From an uncultured Oscillospiraceae bacterium (GTDB taxonomy: Bacteria > Bacillota > Clostridia > Oscillospirales > Oscillospiraceae), in the NCBI GenBank assembly GCA_934631005.1, contig CAKTXA010000009.1:1-64000 (forward strand): DNA of 64,000 nt. The letters run 5' to 3'. Both the position numbers and the translations under genes were made by a program. Positions 36,318 through 45,108 of this stretch are shown piece by piece. Below the pieces are notes generated by a model. It was not told where the DNA came from. It made no database searches and worked only from the letters and a program-made list of their open reading frames with translations. How positions within the stretch are numbered: position 1 is the stretch's first letter; the number at the start of each line of letters is the position of its first letter.

Positions 36318-37964
36318 ATGAAAAAATGGATCGCACTGCTGCTGTGTCTGGCGACGCTTGTGACGCTGCTGACCGGCTGCGGCAAGAAAGAAGAAACGGT
36401 CTCCGACCAGCCGGGCGCCGCGACGTCGGGTGACGCCGCCGCGGACGGCGTGACCATCACCATCGGCCTGCCGCGCAGCGCACTGGTCACCGACTATGAC
36501 AACAACGCCTTTACGAACTGGCTGGAGGAGCAGACCGGCTACAACATCCAGTTCCAGTACTTTCAGGCGAGCACGTCCGACGCGAAAACGCAGCTGTCCA
36601 CGATGATGGTCAGCGGCGAAAAGCTGCCGGACATTCTGTATAACTTCCAGCTCAGCGACGACCTCATCAAGGAATACGGCGATGACGGCTATTTCCTCGA
36701 CCTGCGTGACTACTACGCGGACAAGGAGGGCGTGTCCAGGGTATTCTGGGAGCGGCTGCAGGAGATCCCGGAGGAGGAGCAGGTGACGAACGTGCGCCGC
36801 ATGACCGACGTGGAAAACGGCGCGATGTACTCGCTGCCCTGCATCCAGACCTCCGACATCGACACGATGGACTACCAGATGTGGATCAACCAAACGTGGC
36901 TGGACGAGCTGGGCCTGCAGGCCCCCACGGACCCGGATGAGCTGTACGAGGTCCTCAAGGCGTTCAAGCAGCGCGACCCGGACTGCGTGCCGCTGGCGGG
37001 CATCGAAAACTCCATGGGCGGCGATGTTATCAACTGGATCGTCAATATGTTCACTTACTGCGACGACACCCGCCGCTGGAACGTGGACGAAACCGGCAAG
37101 CTCTACATGCCGTACACCACCGACGACTACCGGCAGGCGCTCATCTATATGCACAAGCTCGTGCAGGAGGGGCTGATGACCCCGCTGTGCTGGACCATCA
37201 AGATCCAGGAGATGCAGGCGCTGACGTCCCCGGCGGATAACGACCCGATGGTCGGCATCTTCGCCGGTCACCTGACGCTGCACGTCACGCCGGGCAGTGA
37301 GGTGCTGTACAACTACAAGCCGCTCGACCTGTTCGGAAACGCGGTCATCAACGAGAACATCAACCGCCGCAGCACGTTCATCACCACCGACTGCGAGAAC
37401 CCCGACGCCGCGTTCGCGCTGGCGATGGCGCTGTACTCCAAGGAGGCGGGCTGGCGTCTGCGCTATGGCGAGCAGGGCGTCAACTGGGACTATGCCGACG
37501 CCGGGACGGAGTCGTACCTCGGCAAGCCCGCCGAGATCAAGATCCTCGACGACCCGTTTGCCAAGCTCAACAGCTGCCTGTGGGGCGATATGGCGGCCTC
37601 GCTTCTGACCGATGCCGAGGGCGAGAGCGCCGAGAAGGTCGAGGGCACAGACGCCTGGGCGGACTATAAGAACACGATCGTGGCCGAGCAGGTGGCAAAT
37701 TATCACGCCGCCGCCGAGGCGAACAACCCCAAAACGCTCTGCCCGCCGCTCATCCAGACCACGCAGGAGAAGGACGAGATCCTGCAGATCAAGTCCGACG
37801 TGCTGACCATCATCAACAAGTGCCGCGCCCAGTTTGCCAACGGCGAGCTCGACCCGAACGACGACGCGGCGTGGAACGACTATCTTGCGCAGCTCGACAC
37901 GCTGGGCCTTGCGCAGTATCAGGCACAGTCGCAGGCGATCTACGACCGCCAGCTCAGCGAATGA
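36318..37964 (+). CDS. Extracellular carbohydrate-binding lipoprotein (LplA/YtcQ-like)
   Basis: A 548-residue protein with a lipoprotein signal (MKKWIALLLCLATLVTLL, lipobox LTGC, Cys at 20) and a large family 1 solute-binding domain; the length above 500 residues and pairing with LplB/YtcP permeases are typical of receptors for oligosaccharides or uronates in Firmicutes. Visible segments include LPDILYNFQLSDDLIKEYGDDG and YSLPCIQTSDIDTMDYQMW (as family-like blocks). No ATPase gene is adjacent, which is normal for this class because they share an MsmX-type ATPase. Confidence 0.92.
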   Translation: MKKWIALLLCLATLVTLLTGCGKKEETVSDQPGAATSGDAAADGVTITIGLPRSALVTDYDNNAFTNWLEEQTGYNIQFQYFQASTSDAKTQLSTMMVSGEKLPDILYNFQLSDDLIKEYGDDGYFLDLRDYYADKEGVSRVFWERLQEIPEEEQVTNVRRMTDVENGAMYSLPCIQTSDIDTMDYQMWINQTWLDELGLQAPTDPDELYEVLKAFKQRDPDCVPLAGIENSMGGDVINWIVNMFTYCDDTRRWNVDETGKLYMPYTTDDYRQALIYMHKLVQEGLMTPLCWTIKIQEMQALTSPADNDPMVGIFAGHLTLHVTPGSEVLYNYKPLDLFGNAVINENINRRSTFITTDCENPDAAFALAMALYSKEAGWRLRYGEQGVNWDYADAGTESYLGKPAEIKILDDPFAKLNSCLWGDMAASLLTDAEGESAEKVEGTDAWADYKNTIVAEQVANYHAAAEANNPKTLCPPLIQTTQEKDEILQIKSDVLTIINKCRAQFANGELDPNDDAAWNDYLAQLDTLGLAQYQAQSQAIYDRQLSE

Positions 37965-38028
37965 TCCCCGCGGCCTGCCGGGCGGACGCCCGGCAGGCAC
38001 GGTATTGCAGAGAGAAAGGAAGAAAGCG

Positions 38029-38994
38029 ATGGCAAAACAGGCTGCCGCGGCTCCGGTGCTGCGCGATGACCGGAAGGGCTGGCACGGCTTCTGGCTGCGC
38101 TTCAAGCGCAACAAGTGGCTGCACCTGATGATGGTGCTGCCGATGGCGTATATCATTATTTTTCAGTATCTGCCGATGTACGGCTTGCAGATCGCGTTCC
38201 GCGATTACCGCGCCCGCGCGGGCATCTGGGGCAGCGAATGGGTGGGGCTTGCGAACTTCCGCGAGTTCTTCGGCTATTACAAATGGCCCACGATCGTAAA
38301 AAACACGCTGGGCCTGTCGCTGTATTCTCTGGTGGTCGGCTTCCCCATCCCCATCGTTCTGGCGCTGATGATCCACGTGAACGAGCATAAGCGGCTGAAA
38401 AAGCTGGCGCAGAATATCTCCTACATCCCGCATTTTATCTCCACGGTCGTCATGGTCGGCATCCTGTTTCAGGTGCTCAATCCCGTGACGGGCATCGTGG
38501 GCTCTGTTTCTCGCTACTTCGGCGTGTCCACCACCACGGACTTCCGCTATTCGAACGAAGCCTTCCGGCATCTTTACGTGTGGTCCGGCGTGTGGCAGAA
38601 CATGGGCTGGAGCACGATCATCTACGTCTCCGCGCTCAGCTCCGTTTCGCAGGAGCTGCACGAGGCCGCCACCATCGACGGCGCCAGCCGCCTGCGGCGT
38701 GTGTTCAGCGTGGACCTGCCCGCCATCATGCCGACGGTCGCGATCATGCTGATTTTGCGCTTCGGCTCCATTATGAGCGTGGGCTATGAAAAGGTATTTC
38801 TCATGCAGAGCAGCCTGAACCTCGATACGTCCGAGATCATTTCGACCTATGTCTACAAATTCGGCCTGGGCGAAAACAAGCTGTCCTACGGCGCGGCGGT
38901 GAACCTGATGAATTCGGTCATCAACACCACGCTTCTGCTGCTCGTCAACAAGATCGCGAGCGTCATCACCGACGACGAAGTCGGTCTGCTGTAA
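38029..38994 (+). CDS. Sugar ABC transporter permease (LplB-like)
   Basis: A 321-residue polytopic protein with six membrane segments. The N-terminal MMVLPMAYIIIFQYLPMYGL and the EAA loop ELHEAATIDGASRLRRVF are typical of LplB/YteP permeases. The ATG at 38029 follows AGAAAGGA. It forms a heterodimer with the next gene product. Confidence 0.94.
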   Translation: MAKQAAAAPVLRDDRKGWHGFWLRFKRNKWLHLMMVLPMAYIIIFQYLPMYGLQIAFRDYRARAGIWGSEWVGLANFREFFGYYKWPTIVKNTLGLSLYSLVVGFPIPIVLALMIHVNEHKRLKKLAQNISYIPHFISTVVMVGILFQVLNPVTGIVGSVSRYFGVSTTTDFRYSNEAFRHLYVWSGVWQNMGWSTIIYVSALSSVSQELHEAATIDGASRLRRVFSVDLPAIMPTVAIMLILRFGSIMSVGYEKVFLMQSSLNLDTSEIISTYVYKFGLGENKLSYGAAVNLMNSVINTTLLLLVNKIASVITDDEVGLL

Positions 38995-39007
38995 GGGGGG
39001 CTGCGAT

Positions 39008-39913
39008 ATGGCAAAAATCAAATCGGAGCGGATCCGGCACACCCGCGGCGACCGCGCGCTGTATTTCGTGACCACGCTCGTGCTGGTCCTGCTGATCTTC
39101 GTGGTCGCCTATCCCGTGGTGTTCGTCATCTCCTCGTCGTTCTCCTCCAGCCGCGCCATCGGCGCGGGCCGCGTGCTGCTGTGGCCGGTGGAGTTTACGC
39201 TCAAGGGCTATGCGTTCGTGTTCCAGTATGAAAAGATCTGGCTGGGCTACCGCAACACGCTGTTTTACACGTTCTTCGGCACGCTCATCACCATGGGCCT
39301 CACCATCCTCTGCGCCTATCCGCTTTCCAAAAGCCGCTTTCAGGGGCGCAAGGTCTACTCCACGCTGCTCGTCATCACGATGCTGTTCAGCGCGGGTCTG
39401 ATCCCGACGTATATCATCCGCGCCAAGCTCGGCCTTGTCGACACGGTGTGGGCGATTTTGCTTGCGGGCGCGATGAGCGTTTACAACATGACCATCCTGC
39501 GCACGTCCTTTAAGAGCAGCATCCCGCAGGAGCTGTTTGACGCGGCGGAGATCGACGGCGCGGGCGATTTTCAGTGCCTGATCCGCATTGCCATTCCGCT
39601 GGCCAAGGCCACCATCAGCGTGCTGACGCTCTACACCGTGGTCGGCTGCTGGAACGACTATTTTAACGCGATGATCTATCTGCGCAGCGAGAATCTGTTC
39701 CCGCTGCAGCTGTTCCTCCGCCCCATCCTCACCGCGGGGCAGATGCTCGACACATCCGGGCTCAGCTCCAGCATGATCGAGGCGGCGAACGAGGGCACGC
39801 AGCAGATCAAATACTGCCTGATCATTCTGTCCACCGTGCCGGTGCTGCTGGCGTATTCCGTGGTGCAGAAGTACTTCAAAAAGGGCGTGATGGTCGGCTC
39901 GGTCAAGGGCTGA
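39008..39913 (+). CDS. Sugar ABC transporter permease (YtcP/AraQ-like)
   Basis: A 301-residue polytopic protein with the EAA-type loop IPQELFDAAEIDGAGDFQCL and the C-terminal YFKKGVMVGSVKG that closes carbohydrate permeases of this subfamily. It starts 13 bp after the LplB-like gene. Confidence 0.94.
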   Translation: MAKIKSERIRHTRGDRALYFVTTLVLVLLIFVVAYPVVFVISSSFSSSRAIGAGRVLLWPVEFTLKGYAFVFQYEKIWLGYRNTLFYTFFGTLITMGLTILCAYPLSKSRFQGRKVYSTLLVITMLFSAGLIPTYIIRAKLGLVDTVWAILLAGAMSVYNMTILRTSFKSSIPQELFDAAEIDGAGDFQCLIRIAIPLAKATISVLTLYTVVGCWNDYFNAMIYLRSENLFPLQLFLRPILTAGQMLDTSGLSSSMIEAANEGTQQIKYCLIILSTVPVLLAYSVVQKYFKKGVMVGSVKG

Positions 39914-39941
39914 GCCGCAGCGCACAAGACGGAGGTGCGAT

Positions 39942-41384
39942 ATGAAAAAACGACTTGCCATGCTGCTGGCGCTCGTGCTGCTGCTGGGCCTGTGCGCCTG
40001 CGCAGCGGGCGGTGACGCGGAGCCTGCCGCGCAGGCGGATGGCCGCGCGCAGAGCGGCTTTCGCGTGGGCTATGCCCGCGTGAGCATCCAGCCGACGGAG
40101 GAGCTGCCGCTCGGCGGCTACGGCAACACCACCAGCCGCATCAGCACGGGCTTTCTCAACTATCTCTATGCCACCTGCATCGCCATCACCGACGAGCAGG
40201 ACAATACCGTGCTGCTGTTTACGACCGATGAGATCCGCAGCAGCGCGCAGATCACGAGCGACGTGCGTGCGGAGCTGAAGTCGCTCACGGGCGTGCCGGA
40301 GGAGCACATCATGGTCGCGGGCACGCACAGCCACTCCACGCCTGACATCGCCTCGGCCACGGACGCGGCGACGAAGCGGTTTGAGAACTACATGAAAAAC
40401 CAGCTCGTCCTCTGCGGCCAGCAGGCGCTGGAGGATCAGAAAAACGCGGAGGTCTTTACGAACAGCGTGGACGTGGCGGGGCTGAATTTTGTCCGCCACT
40501 ATCTGCTGGAGGACGGCAGCTACGCGGGCTCCAACTTCGGCGATTTTTCCGCCGCGCCCATTAAACAGCACGCAACGGAGGCCGATCCCACGATGTATGT
40601 GATCAAATTCGCCCGCGAGGGCGCGCAGGACATCGTGATGCTCAACTGGCGCGTGCACCCGGTGCTGACCGGCGGTATGAACAAGTATGACATCTCGTCC
40701 GACTTCATCGGCGAGATGCGCGACCAGATCGAGAGCAAGACCGACACGCTCGTGGCCTATTTTCAGGGTGACGCGGGCAACATCAACCCCACGAGCATGA
40801 TCGACGGCGAAACGCTGACCGACGACTACCGGATGTACGGCCAGATGGTCGGCTCCTACGCCATCGGCGCGCTGAACGACATGACGCAGGTGGAGCCCGG
40901 CCTGATCCAGACCAAGCAGATCCGGGTCGCGGGCGAGGTGAACCACACGACCGACGAGCTGTATGACAAGGCGGACGAGCTGAGCCAGATGTGGAACTCC
41001 GGCAGCTACGACCGCGAGACCATCGCCGAGGAGGGCAAGCCCTACGGCATCCGCAGCGCCTATCAGGCCGTGGCGATCGTGAGGCGCGCGAAGATGGCGA
41101 AGACGCTCGATCTGGAGCTGAACGTCATCGCCGTGGGCGACAGTCTCGGGTTTGTGACCGCGCCGTATGAGATGTTCGACACGAACGGCGCGGCCATTCG
41201 CGCGGCCTCGCCGTATCCCATGACGATGGTGCTCGGCTACTGCAACGACGCGCTGGGCTATATCCCGTCGGCGTTCGGGTATGAATACACCTGCTACGAA
41301 TCCGACACCAGCAACTTCGCGCCCGGCACGGGCGAGCTGCTGCAGGATACATTCATCAGCGCTCTGAACGAGCTGCACGGATGA
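39942..41384 (+). CDS. Neutral ceramidase-like lipoprotein with altered active-site serine
   Basis: A 480-residue protein with a lipoprotein signal (lipobox LCAC, Cys at 20) and the neutral/alkaline non-lysosomal ceramidase N-terminal fold: FRVGYARVSIQPTEELPLGG and the metal-binding AGTHSHSTPD. The segment aligned with the ceramidase GDVSP serine motif reads FQGDAGNINP (N282 at the serine position), so classical ceramidase chemistry is doubtful. Many Firmicutes have such proteins beside sugar transporters, where they may act on other amide or ester substrates. It follows the permease by 28 bp and overlaps the next open frame by an ATGA. Confidence 0.8.
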   Translation: MKKRLAMLLALVLLLGLCACAAGGDAEPAAQADGRAQSGFRVGYARVSIQPTEELPLGGYGNTTSRISTGFLNYLYATCIAITDEQDNTVLLFTTDEIRSSAQITSDVRAELKSLTGVPEEHIMVAGTHSHSTPDIASATDAATKRFENYMKNQLVLCGQQALEDQKNAEVFTNSVDVAGLNFVRHYLLEDGSYAGSNFGDFSAAPIKQHATEADPTMYVIKFAREGAQDIVMLNWRVHPVLTGGMNKYDISSDFIGEMRDQIESKTDTLVAYFQGDAGNINPTSMIDGETLTDDYRMYGQMVGSYAIGALNDMTQVEPGLIQTKQIRVAGEVNHTTDELYDKADELSQMWNSGSYDRETIAEEGKPYGIRSAYQAVAIVRRAKMAKTLDLELNVIAVGDSLGFVTAPYEMFDTNGAAIRAASPYPMTMVLGYCNDALGYIPSAFGYEYTCYESDTSNFAPGTGELLQDTFISALNELHG

Positions 41385-41395
41385 GGGAGAGAGCT

Positions 41396-43045
41396 ATGAG
41401 AAACGTTTGGAAGACCCTGCGCCGCGGCGCGGCGCTCCTGCTGGGTGTCTGCATGCTGGCGGGGCTGCTCGCCGGGTGCGGGAAGGAAGAAACAAGCAAG
41501 ACGCAGGAGGATACGGCCATGCAGCAGACAGAGCAGACGACGCAGACCGAGCCGAACACGGAGCAGACCACGCCGGAAACGCCCGCGCCCGCGGAGGTGC
41601 CCGCGGAGCCGGAGCTGGAGACGGTCATGCGGGAACTCGTGGCGGCGGACGGGTCGGTGCATCTGTACTATGACGACCGCATCCGCGCCGACGACATCGC
41701 GGGCGGCAGCGTTTCGAGCTGCGAGGTCACCGACCAGCAGCCGACGTCCCGCGCCGTCGGCAGCGACGCGCCGGACGAGGCGGTGCTGTACCACGATGCG
41801 GGGACGAATATCCTCGTCGCCGTTGGCACCGGCACGGCCACGCTCGTTATTGACGGCACGGCGCACGCCGTGACCGTGGAGCCCGCGCCTATCTCGCTGG
41901 TGATGATCACCGGCCACAGCCTTGGCGAGGGCTCGCAGGGTGAGGCCGGGCAGCAGACCGTCTGCCAGAGCGGGCAGGCGTACAGCACGCACAAGGTGCT
42001 GGAGCTTGCCGACGAGACCGCCCCGGCGGGGCTCGGCTTCGGCGCGGCGAACCGCCCGGCGGACATTGACGCGTTCAGCATGAGCGGCCGCGGGACGCCC
42101 GGCGAGGCTGGTGCACTCGCAAACCGCTGGAACCAGCTGACGGGCGAAAAGATCTGGGTCGTGAACGCGGCGGTGGGCGGCTCGTGCCTGAACGAATGGG
42201 TGCAGGGCACGGAGTACCACGACGGCGCGGTCGCGCTCTACACAAAGGCGGCGGCCATCCTGCGGGACGAAGCCGCGGCGGGGCACTATACGGTGCGCAA
42301 CACGGCGGTGATCTATCACAGCGCGGTGAACTTCGAGTTTAAGAACGTGACGTTCGACAACAGCCTGCTGGAGCAGTGGTACGACTCGCTCTGGAGCGGC
42401 TTCCGCACGGAGCTGGCAGCCGATTTTGACGGCGACGGCACGGCCGAGGCCCCGCAGGCGCTGGGCTTTGTGCCGTTCTGGAATGTGGCGACCGCGCACG
42501 CGGAGCTGCTCCTCGACCGACCGGCAAATTTCTACATGGCCGCGAGCGACGCCTATCCGGATATGTTCCTGGCGTCCATGATCGTGCAGCGCTGGCTCAC
42601 GCCGGAGGATCTGCGGGCGAACTTCCCGGAGATCGACTACGAGACGCACGGCTTTGCCGTGGAGAAGCCGACCTCGGCCGACACGCTGTTTGCCGACGGC
42701 GTGCACCTGCGCCAGCCGGGCTATAACGCGCTGGGCGCGGACATCGGCGAGAATCTCTTCCGCCACTTCCGGCAGCCGCCGCAGGCGCGCAGCGTGAAGC
42801 TGCTCTCGCCGAGCGGCACGGAGATCGGCGACACGATCGAGCTGACCCGCCGGAATGTGGAGTACGCCATCGCCATCCTGCCGGAGCCCGCGTGCGTCAG
42901 CGACCTGACCATCACGGCAGACGGCGATCTGGAGCTGGCGTATCCGATGCTGCTGCGCGACACCGGCAGCGGCGGCGGGACGCTGACCATCTCGCAGGGC
43001 GATACCGTGCTGCGCACGGTCACCGTCACGGTCCCGGCGGAATAA
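41396..43045 (+). CDS. SGNH/sialate O-acetylesterase-like secreted lipoprotein
   Basis: A 549-residue protein with a lipoprotein signal (lipobox LAGC, Cys at 27) and a Thr/Glu/Pro-rich linker to about residue 75. The hydrolase-like core has ITGHSLGEGSQGE, in the place of the GDS/GQSN nucleophile block, the glycine block NAAVGGSCLNEW and the C-terminal DxxH catalytic dyad in ADGVHLRQPGYNALG. A C-terminal beta domain follows. Carbohydrate deacetylation is a reasonable inference. I choose the ATG at 41396 (AGGGAGA upstream) over an ATG at 41381 that overlaps the preceding stop. Confidence 0.78.
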   Translation: MRNVWKTLRRGAALLLGVCMLAGLLAGCGKEETSKTQEDTAMQQTEQTTQTEPNTEQTTPETPAPAEVPAEPELETVMRELVAADGSVHLYYDDRIRADDIAGGSVSSCEVTDQQPTSRAVGSDAPDEAVLYHDAGTNILVAVGTGTATLVIDGTAHAVTVEPAPISLVMITGHSLGEGSQGEAGQQTVCQSGQAYSTHKVLELADETAPAGLGFGAANRPADIDAFSMSGRGTPGEAGALANRWNQLTGEKIWVVNAAVGGSCLNEWVQGTEYHDGAVALYTKAAAILRDEAAAGHYTVRNTAVIYHSAVNFEFKNVTFDNSLLEQWYDSLWSGFRTELAADFDGDGTAEAPQALGFVPFWNVATAHAELLLDRPANFYMAASDAYPDMFLASMIVQRWLTPEDLRANFPEIDYETHGFAVEKPTSADTLFADGVHLRQPGYNALGADIGENLFRHFRQPPQARSVKLLSPSGTEIGDTIELTRRNVEYAIAILPEPACVSDLTITADGDLELAYPMLLRDTGSGGGTLTISQGDTVLRTVTVTVPAE

Positions 43046-43058
43046 GATCATACAGGCA

Positions 43059-43090
43059 AAGCGGCGCGGAGCACCCGCGCCGCTTTTTTG
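43059..43090 (+). terminator. Terminator of the ABC/esterase operon
   Basis: AAGCGGCGCGG and CCGCGCCGCTT arms, 5-nt loop, T6 tail. Confidence 0.92.
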
Positions 43091-43123
43091 TGAAAATTTT
43101 TCCGCCGCGGCGGCAAAAAGGTG

Positions 43124-43152
43124 TTGACAGATCGCGAGGGAAGTGCTATAAC
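43124..43152 (+). promoter_or_regulatory. Promoter of the leader peptide-cysK unit
   Basis: TTGACA (43124-43129) and TATAAC (43147-43152), 17-bp spacing. Confidence 0.8.
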
Positions 43153-43157
43153 ATTAC

Positions 43158-43179
43158 CAAGCTACTACATAGGTAGATA
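43158..43179 (+). promoter_or_regulatory. Candidate Rrf2-family operator at the cysK transcription start
   Basis: CTACTACATAGGTAG (43162-43176) is a dyad (CTAC-N7-GTAG), set directly downstream of the -10 where a bound repressor would block initiation. The sequence CCTACTAAAGTGG lies in the spacer of the Rrf2 gene's own promoter (45119-45131, minus strand) and shares the CTACTA box. Confidence 0.5.
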
Positions 43180-43203
43180 ACTTTTGAGAGGAGCGACAGC
43201 AAT

Positions 43204-43242
43204 ATGATCTCGATGCTGCGCGGAGCGCGATGTCGGCACTGA
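43204..43242 (+). CDS. Putative 12-residue leader peptide with Cys codon upstream of cysK
   Basis: ATG at 43204 with a GAGAGGAG site 10 bases upstream opens a 12-codon frame, MISMLRGARCRH, ending TGA at 43240-43242. It lies between the promoter and cysK, 72 bp ahead of the cysK start. Short leader peptides with a Cys codon near the end precede sulfur/cysteine genes in some Actinobacteria, where slow translation under cysteine shortage relieves attenuation. The same role is inferred here from position and codon content; no classical terminator/antiterminator pair is obvious between it and cysK. Confidence 0.5.
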   Translation: MISMLRGARCRH

Positions 43243-43314
43243 AAGCGAACAGTGACCGAAAACAGAAATCGTCAATCATCCACACTTTGAATTTTTGAAA
43301 AGGAGATCATTAGT

Positions 43315-44247
43315 ATGTCGAACATTTATACTTCCGCTGACCAGCTCATCGGCAAGACCCCGCTTCTGGAGCTCACCCATATCGAAAAGGCACTGGACCT
43401 CAAGGCGAAGGTGCTCGCCAAGCTCGAATACTTCAACCCCGCCGGGTCCGTGAAGGACCGCATCGCGCGCGCCATGATCGACGACGCCGAGCAGAAGGGC
43501 CTTCTGAAGGCGGGCTCCGTCATCATCGAGCCGACCTCCGGCAACACCGGCATCGGCCTGGCGTCCGTCGCCGCCGCGCGCGGCTACCGCATCATCATCG
43601 TCATGCCCGAGACCATGTCCGTCGAACGCCGCCAGCTGATGAAGGCCTACGGCGCGGAGCTGGTGCTCACCGAGGGCGCGAAGGGCATGAAGGGCGCCAT
43701 CGCCAAGGCGGAGGAGCTGGCGGCCGAGACGCCGAACAGCTTCATCCCCGGCCAGTTCGTGAACCCCGCGAACCCCAAGGCACACTTCGAGACGACCGGC
43801 CCGGAAATTTATCAGGATACCGACGGCAACGTCGACTTCTTCGTGGCGGGCGTCGGCACCGGCGGCACGATCACGGGCGTGGGCGAGTACCTCAAGTCCA
43901 AAAAGCCGGATGTGAAGGTCGTGGCGGTCGAGCCGAAGAGCTCCCCGGTTCTGTCCGGCGGCGCGTCCGGCCCGCACAAGATCCAGGGCATCGGCGCGGG
44001 CTTTGTGCCCGACGTGCTGGACACCAGGGTCTACGACGAGATCATCCCCGTGGAAAATGACGACGCGTTTGCCACCGGCAAGCTGATCGGCAAGAAGGAG
44101 GGCGTGCTGGTGGGCATCTCCTCCGGCGCGGCGCTCTGGGCCGCCATCGAGCTGGCCAAGCGCCCGCAGAACGCAGGCAAGACCATCGTAGCCCTCCTCC
44201 CCGACACCGGCGACCGCTATCTCTCCACCCCGCTGTTTGCGGATTGA
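43315..44247 (+). CDS. cysK: Cysteine synthase A (O-acetylserine sulfhydrylase)
   Basis: A 310-residue PLP enzyme. The PLP lysine lies in NPAGSVKDRIA, the substrate loop is TSGNTGIGLA, and the phosphate-binding glycine loop is GVGTGGTITGVG. It converts O-acetylserine and sulfide to cysteine. AAAGGAG precedes the ATG. An Rrf2 regulator is encoded convergently at 44657-45082, and both promoters carry a CTACTA-type site, suggesting cysteine- or Fe-S-responsive control. Confidence 0.97.
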   Translation: MSNIYTSADQLIGKTPLLELTHIEKALDLKAKVLAKLEYFNPAGSVKDRIARAMIDDAEQKGLLKAGSVIIEPTSGNTGIGLASVAAARGYRIIIVMPETMSVERRQLMKAYGAELVLTEGAKGMKGAIAKAEELAAETPNSFIPGQFVNPANPKAHFETTGPEIYQDTDGNVDFFVAGVGTGGTITGVGEYLKSKKPDVKVVAVEPKSSPVLSGGASGPHKIQGIGAGFVPDVLDTRVYDEIIPVENDDAFATGKLIGKKEGVLVGISSGAALWAAIELAKRPQNAGKTIVALLPDTGDRYLSTPLFAD

Positions 44248-44260
44248 GCAGGAACATAGG

Positions 44261-44295
44261 AATCCCCCGGGCTGCCAAGCAGCCCGGGGGATTTT
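44261..44295 (+). terminator. Terminator of cysK
   Basis: AATCCCCCGGGCTG and CAGCCCGGGGGATT arms, 5-nt loop, followed by TTTCTG. Confidence 0.85.
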
Positions 44296-44317
44296 CTGCA
44301 AACAAAACAAGCGCACC

Positions 44318-44634
44318 TTGTAGGGGCCGATGACCCGCTCTGCCCGCACGCCGCACCACCAATCATGCCGTAGGGGCGGGGCCGTTTGAAGTAATAGTGA
44401 ATAGTGAAGAGTGAAGAGGTGTTATTTAGTCGTAATGTAGGGGAGGGGCTTGCCCCTCCCGTAGGGCAATCACGAATTTGCCGATGGGTCTCGTAAAAAC
44501 GTAGGTACCCACCGCGTCGGGCCGATGTGGTCATCGGCCCCTACAGGGATTTTGCGGATTCGCAATCATGCGTACAAATTTGCAATTGCCCCCGCGCGGG
44601 AGGGGCAAGCCCCTCCCCTACGTTACGACGAAAC
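44318..44634. repeat. Interspersed repeat, copy D
   Basis: This stretch shares CCGTAGGGGCGGGGCCGTTTG, AGTGAATAGTGAAGAGTGAA, and the ending CCCTACGTTACGACGA (44619-44634), identical to the right terminal repeat of copy A. Internally it carries GTCGTAATGTAGGGGAGGGGC (about 44430) and GGCCGATG/CATCGGCC palindromes, and looks like two nested or adjoining elements. No gene is supported in it. Confidence 0.65.
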
Positions 44635-44656
44635 ACCGAGAGACATCAATTTTCAG

Positions 44657-45082
44657 TCAGATCACATAATTATCCGCCAGGGGCGTTTCCAGAAGGTCGG
44701 CGAGGGTGATGGATTCGAAATAATCCTTTGTCAGCGCGTAATATTTTTCCCAGACGGGGAGAGTGCGGCATTCGGCGGCGCGGTCGCAGACGGCGGCGTC
44801 CTTTTGCAGGCAGGAGACAGGGGCCATATCGCCCTCGGCGACCTGCAAAATTTCCCACAGGGTATACTGCTCCGGCGCGCGCGTGAGCTTATAGCCGCCG
44901 CCGATGCCGTGCGAGCTGTCCACCAGCCCGGCGGCCTTGAGCAGCGGCATGATCTTGCCGATGTATTTGAGCGAAATATCCTGCCGCTGGGCCATATCCC
45001 TCATGGGGATGAAGTCACCGCTGCGGTGCTCCGCCAGATCGAGCAGGATGCGGATGGAATACCGCCCGCGCGTGGAGATCAT
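44657..45082 (-). CDS. Rrf2-family transcriptional regulator (IscR/CymR-like)
   Basis: A 141-residue protein with the Rrf2 winged helix (MISTRGRYSIRILLDLAEH, then ISLKYIGKIMPLLKAAGLV and GIGGGYKLTRAP) and three cysteines in SCLQKDAAVCDRAAEC (C-x7-C-x5-C). IscR-type members bind a [2Fe-2S] cluster through three cysteines with slightly different spacing; CymR-type members lack them and sense cysteine status. Convergent cysK and shared operator-like sequence suggest control of cysteine synthesis. It has its own promoter and GGAGG. Confidence 0.93.
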   Translation of the reverse strand: MISTRGRYSIRILLDLAEHRSGDFIPMRDMAQRQDISLKYIGKIMPLLKAAGLVDSSHGIGGGYKLTRAPEQYTLWEILQVAEGDMAPVSCLQKDAAVCDRAAECRTLPVWEKYYALTKDYFESITLADLLETPLADNYVI

Positions 45083-45108
45083 ACGATCGCCTCCTTGTGT
45101 TTGCCTCT

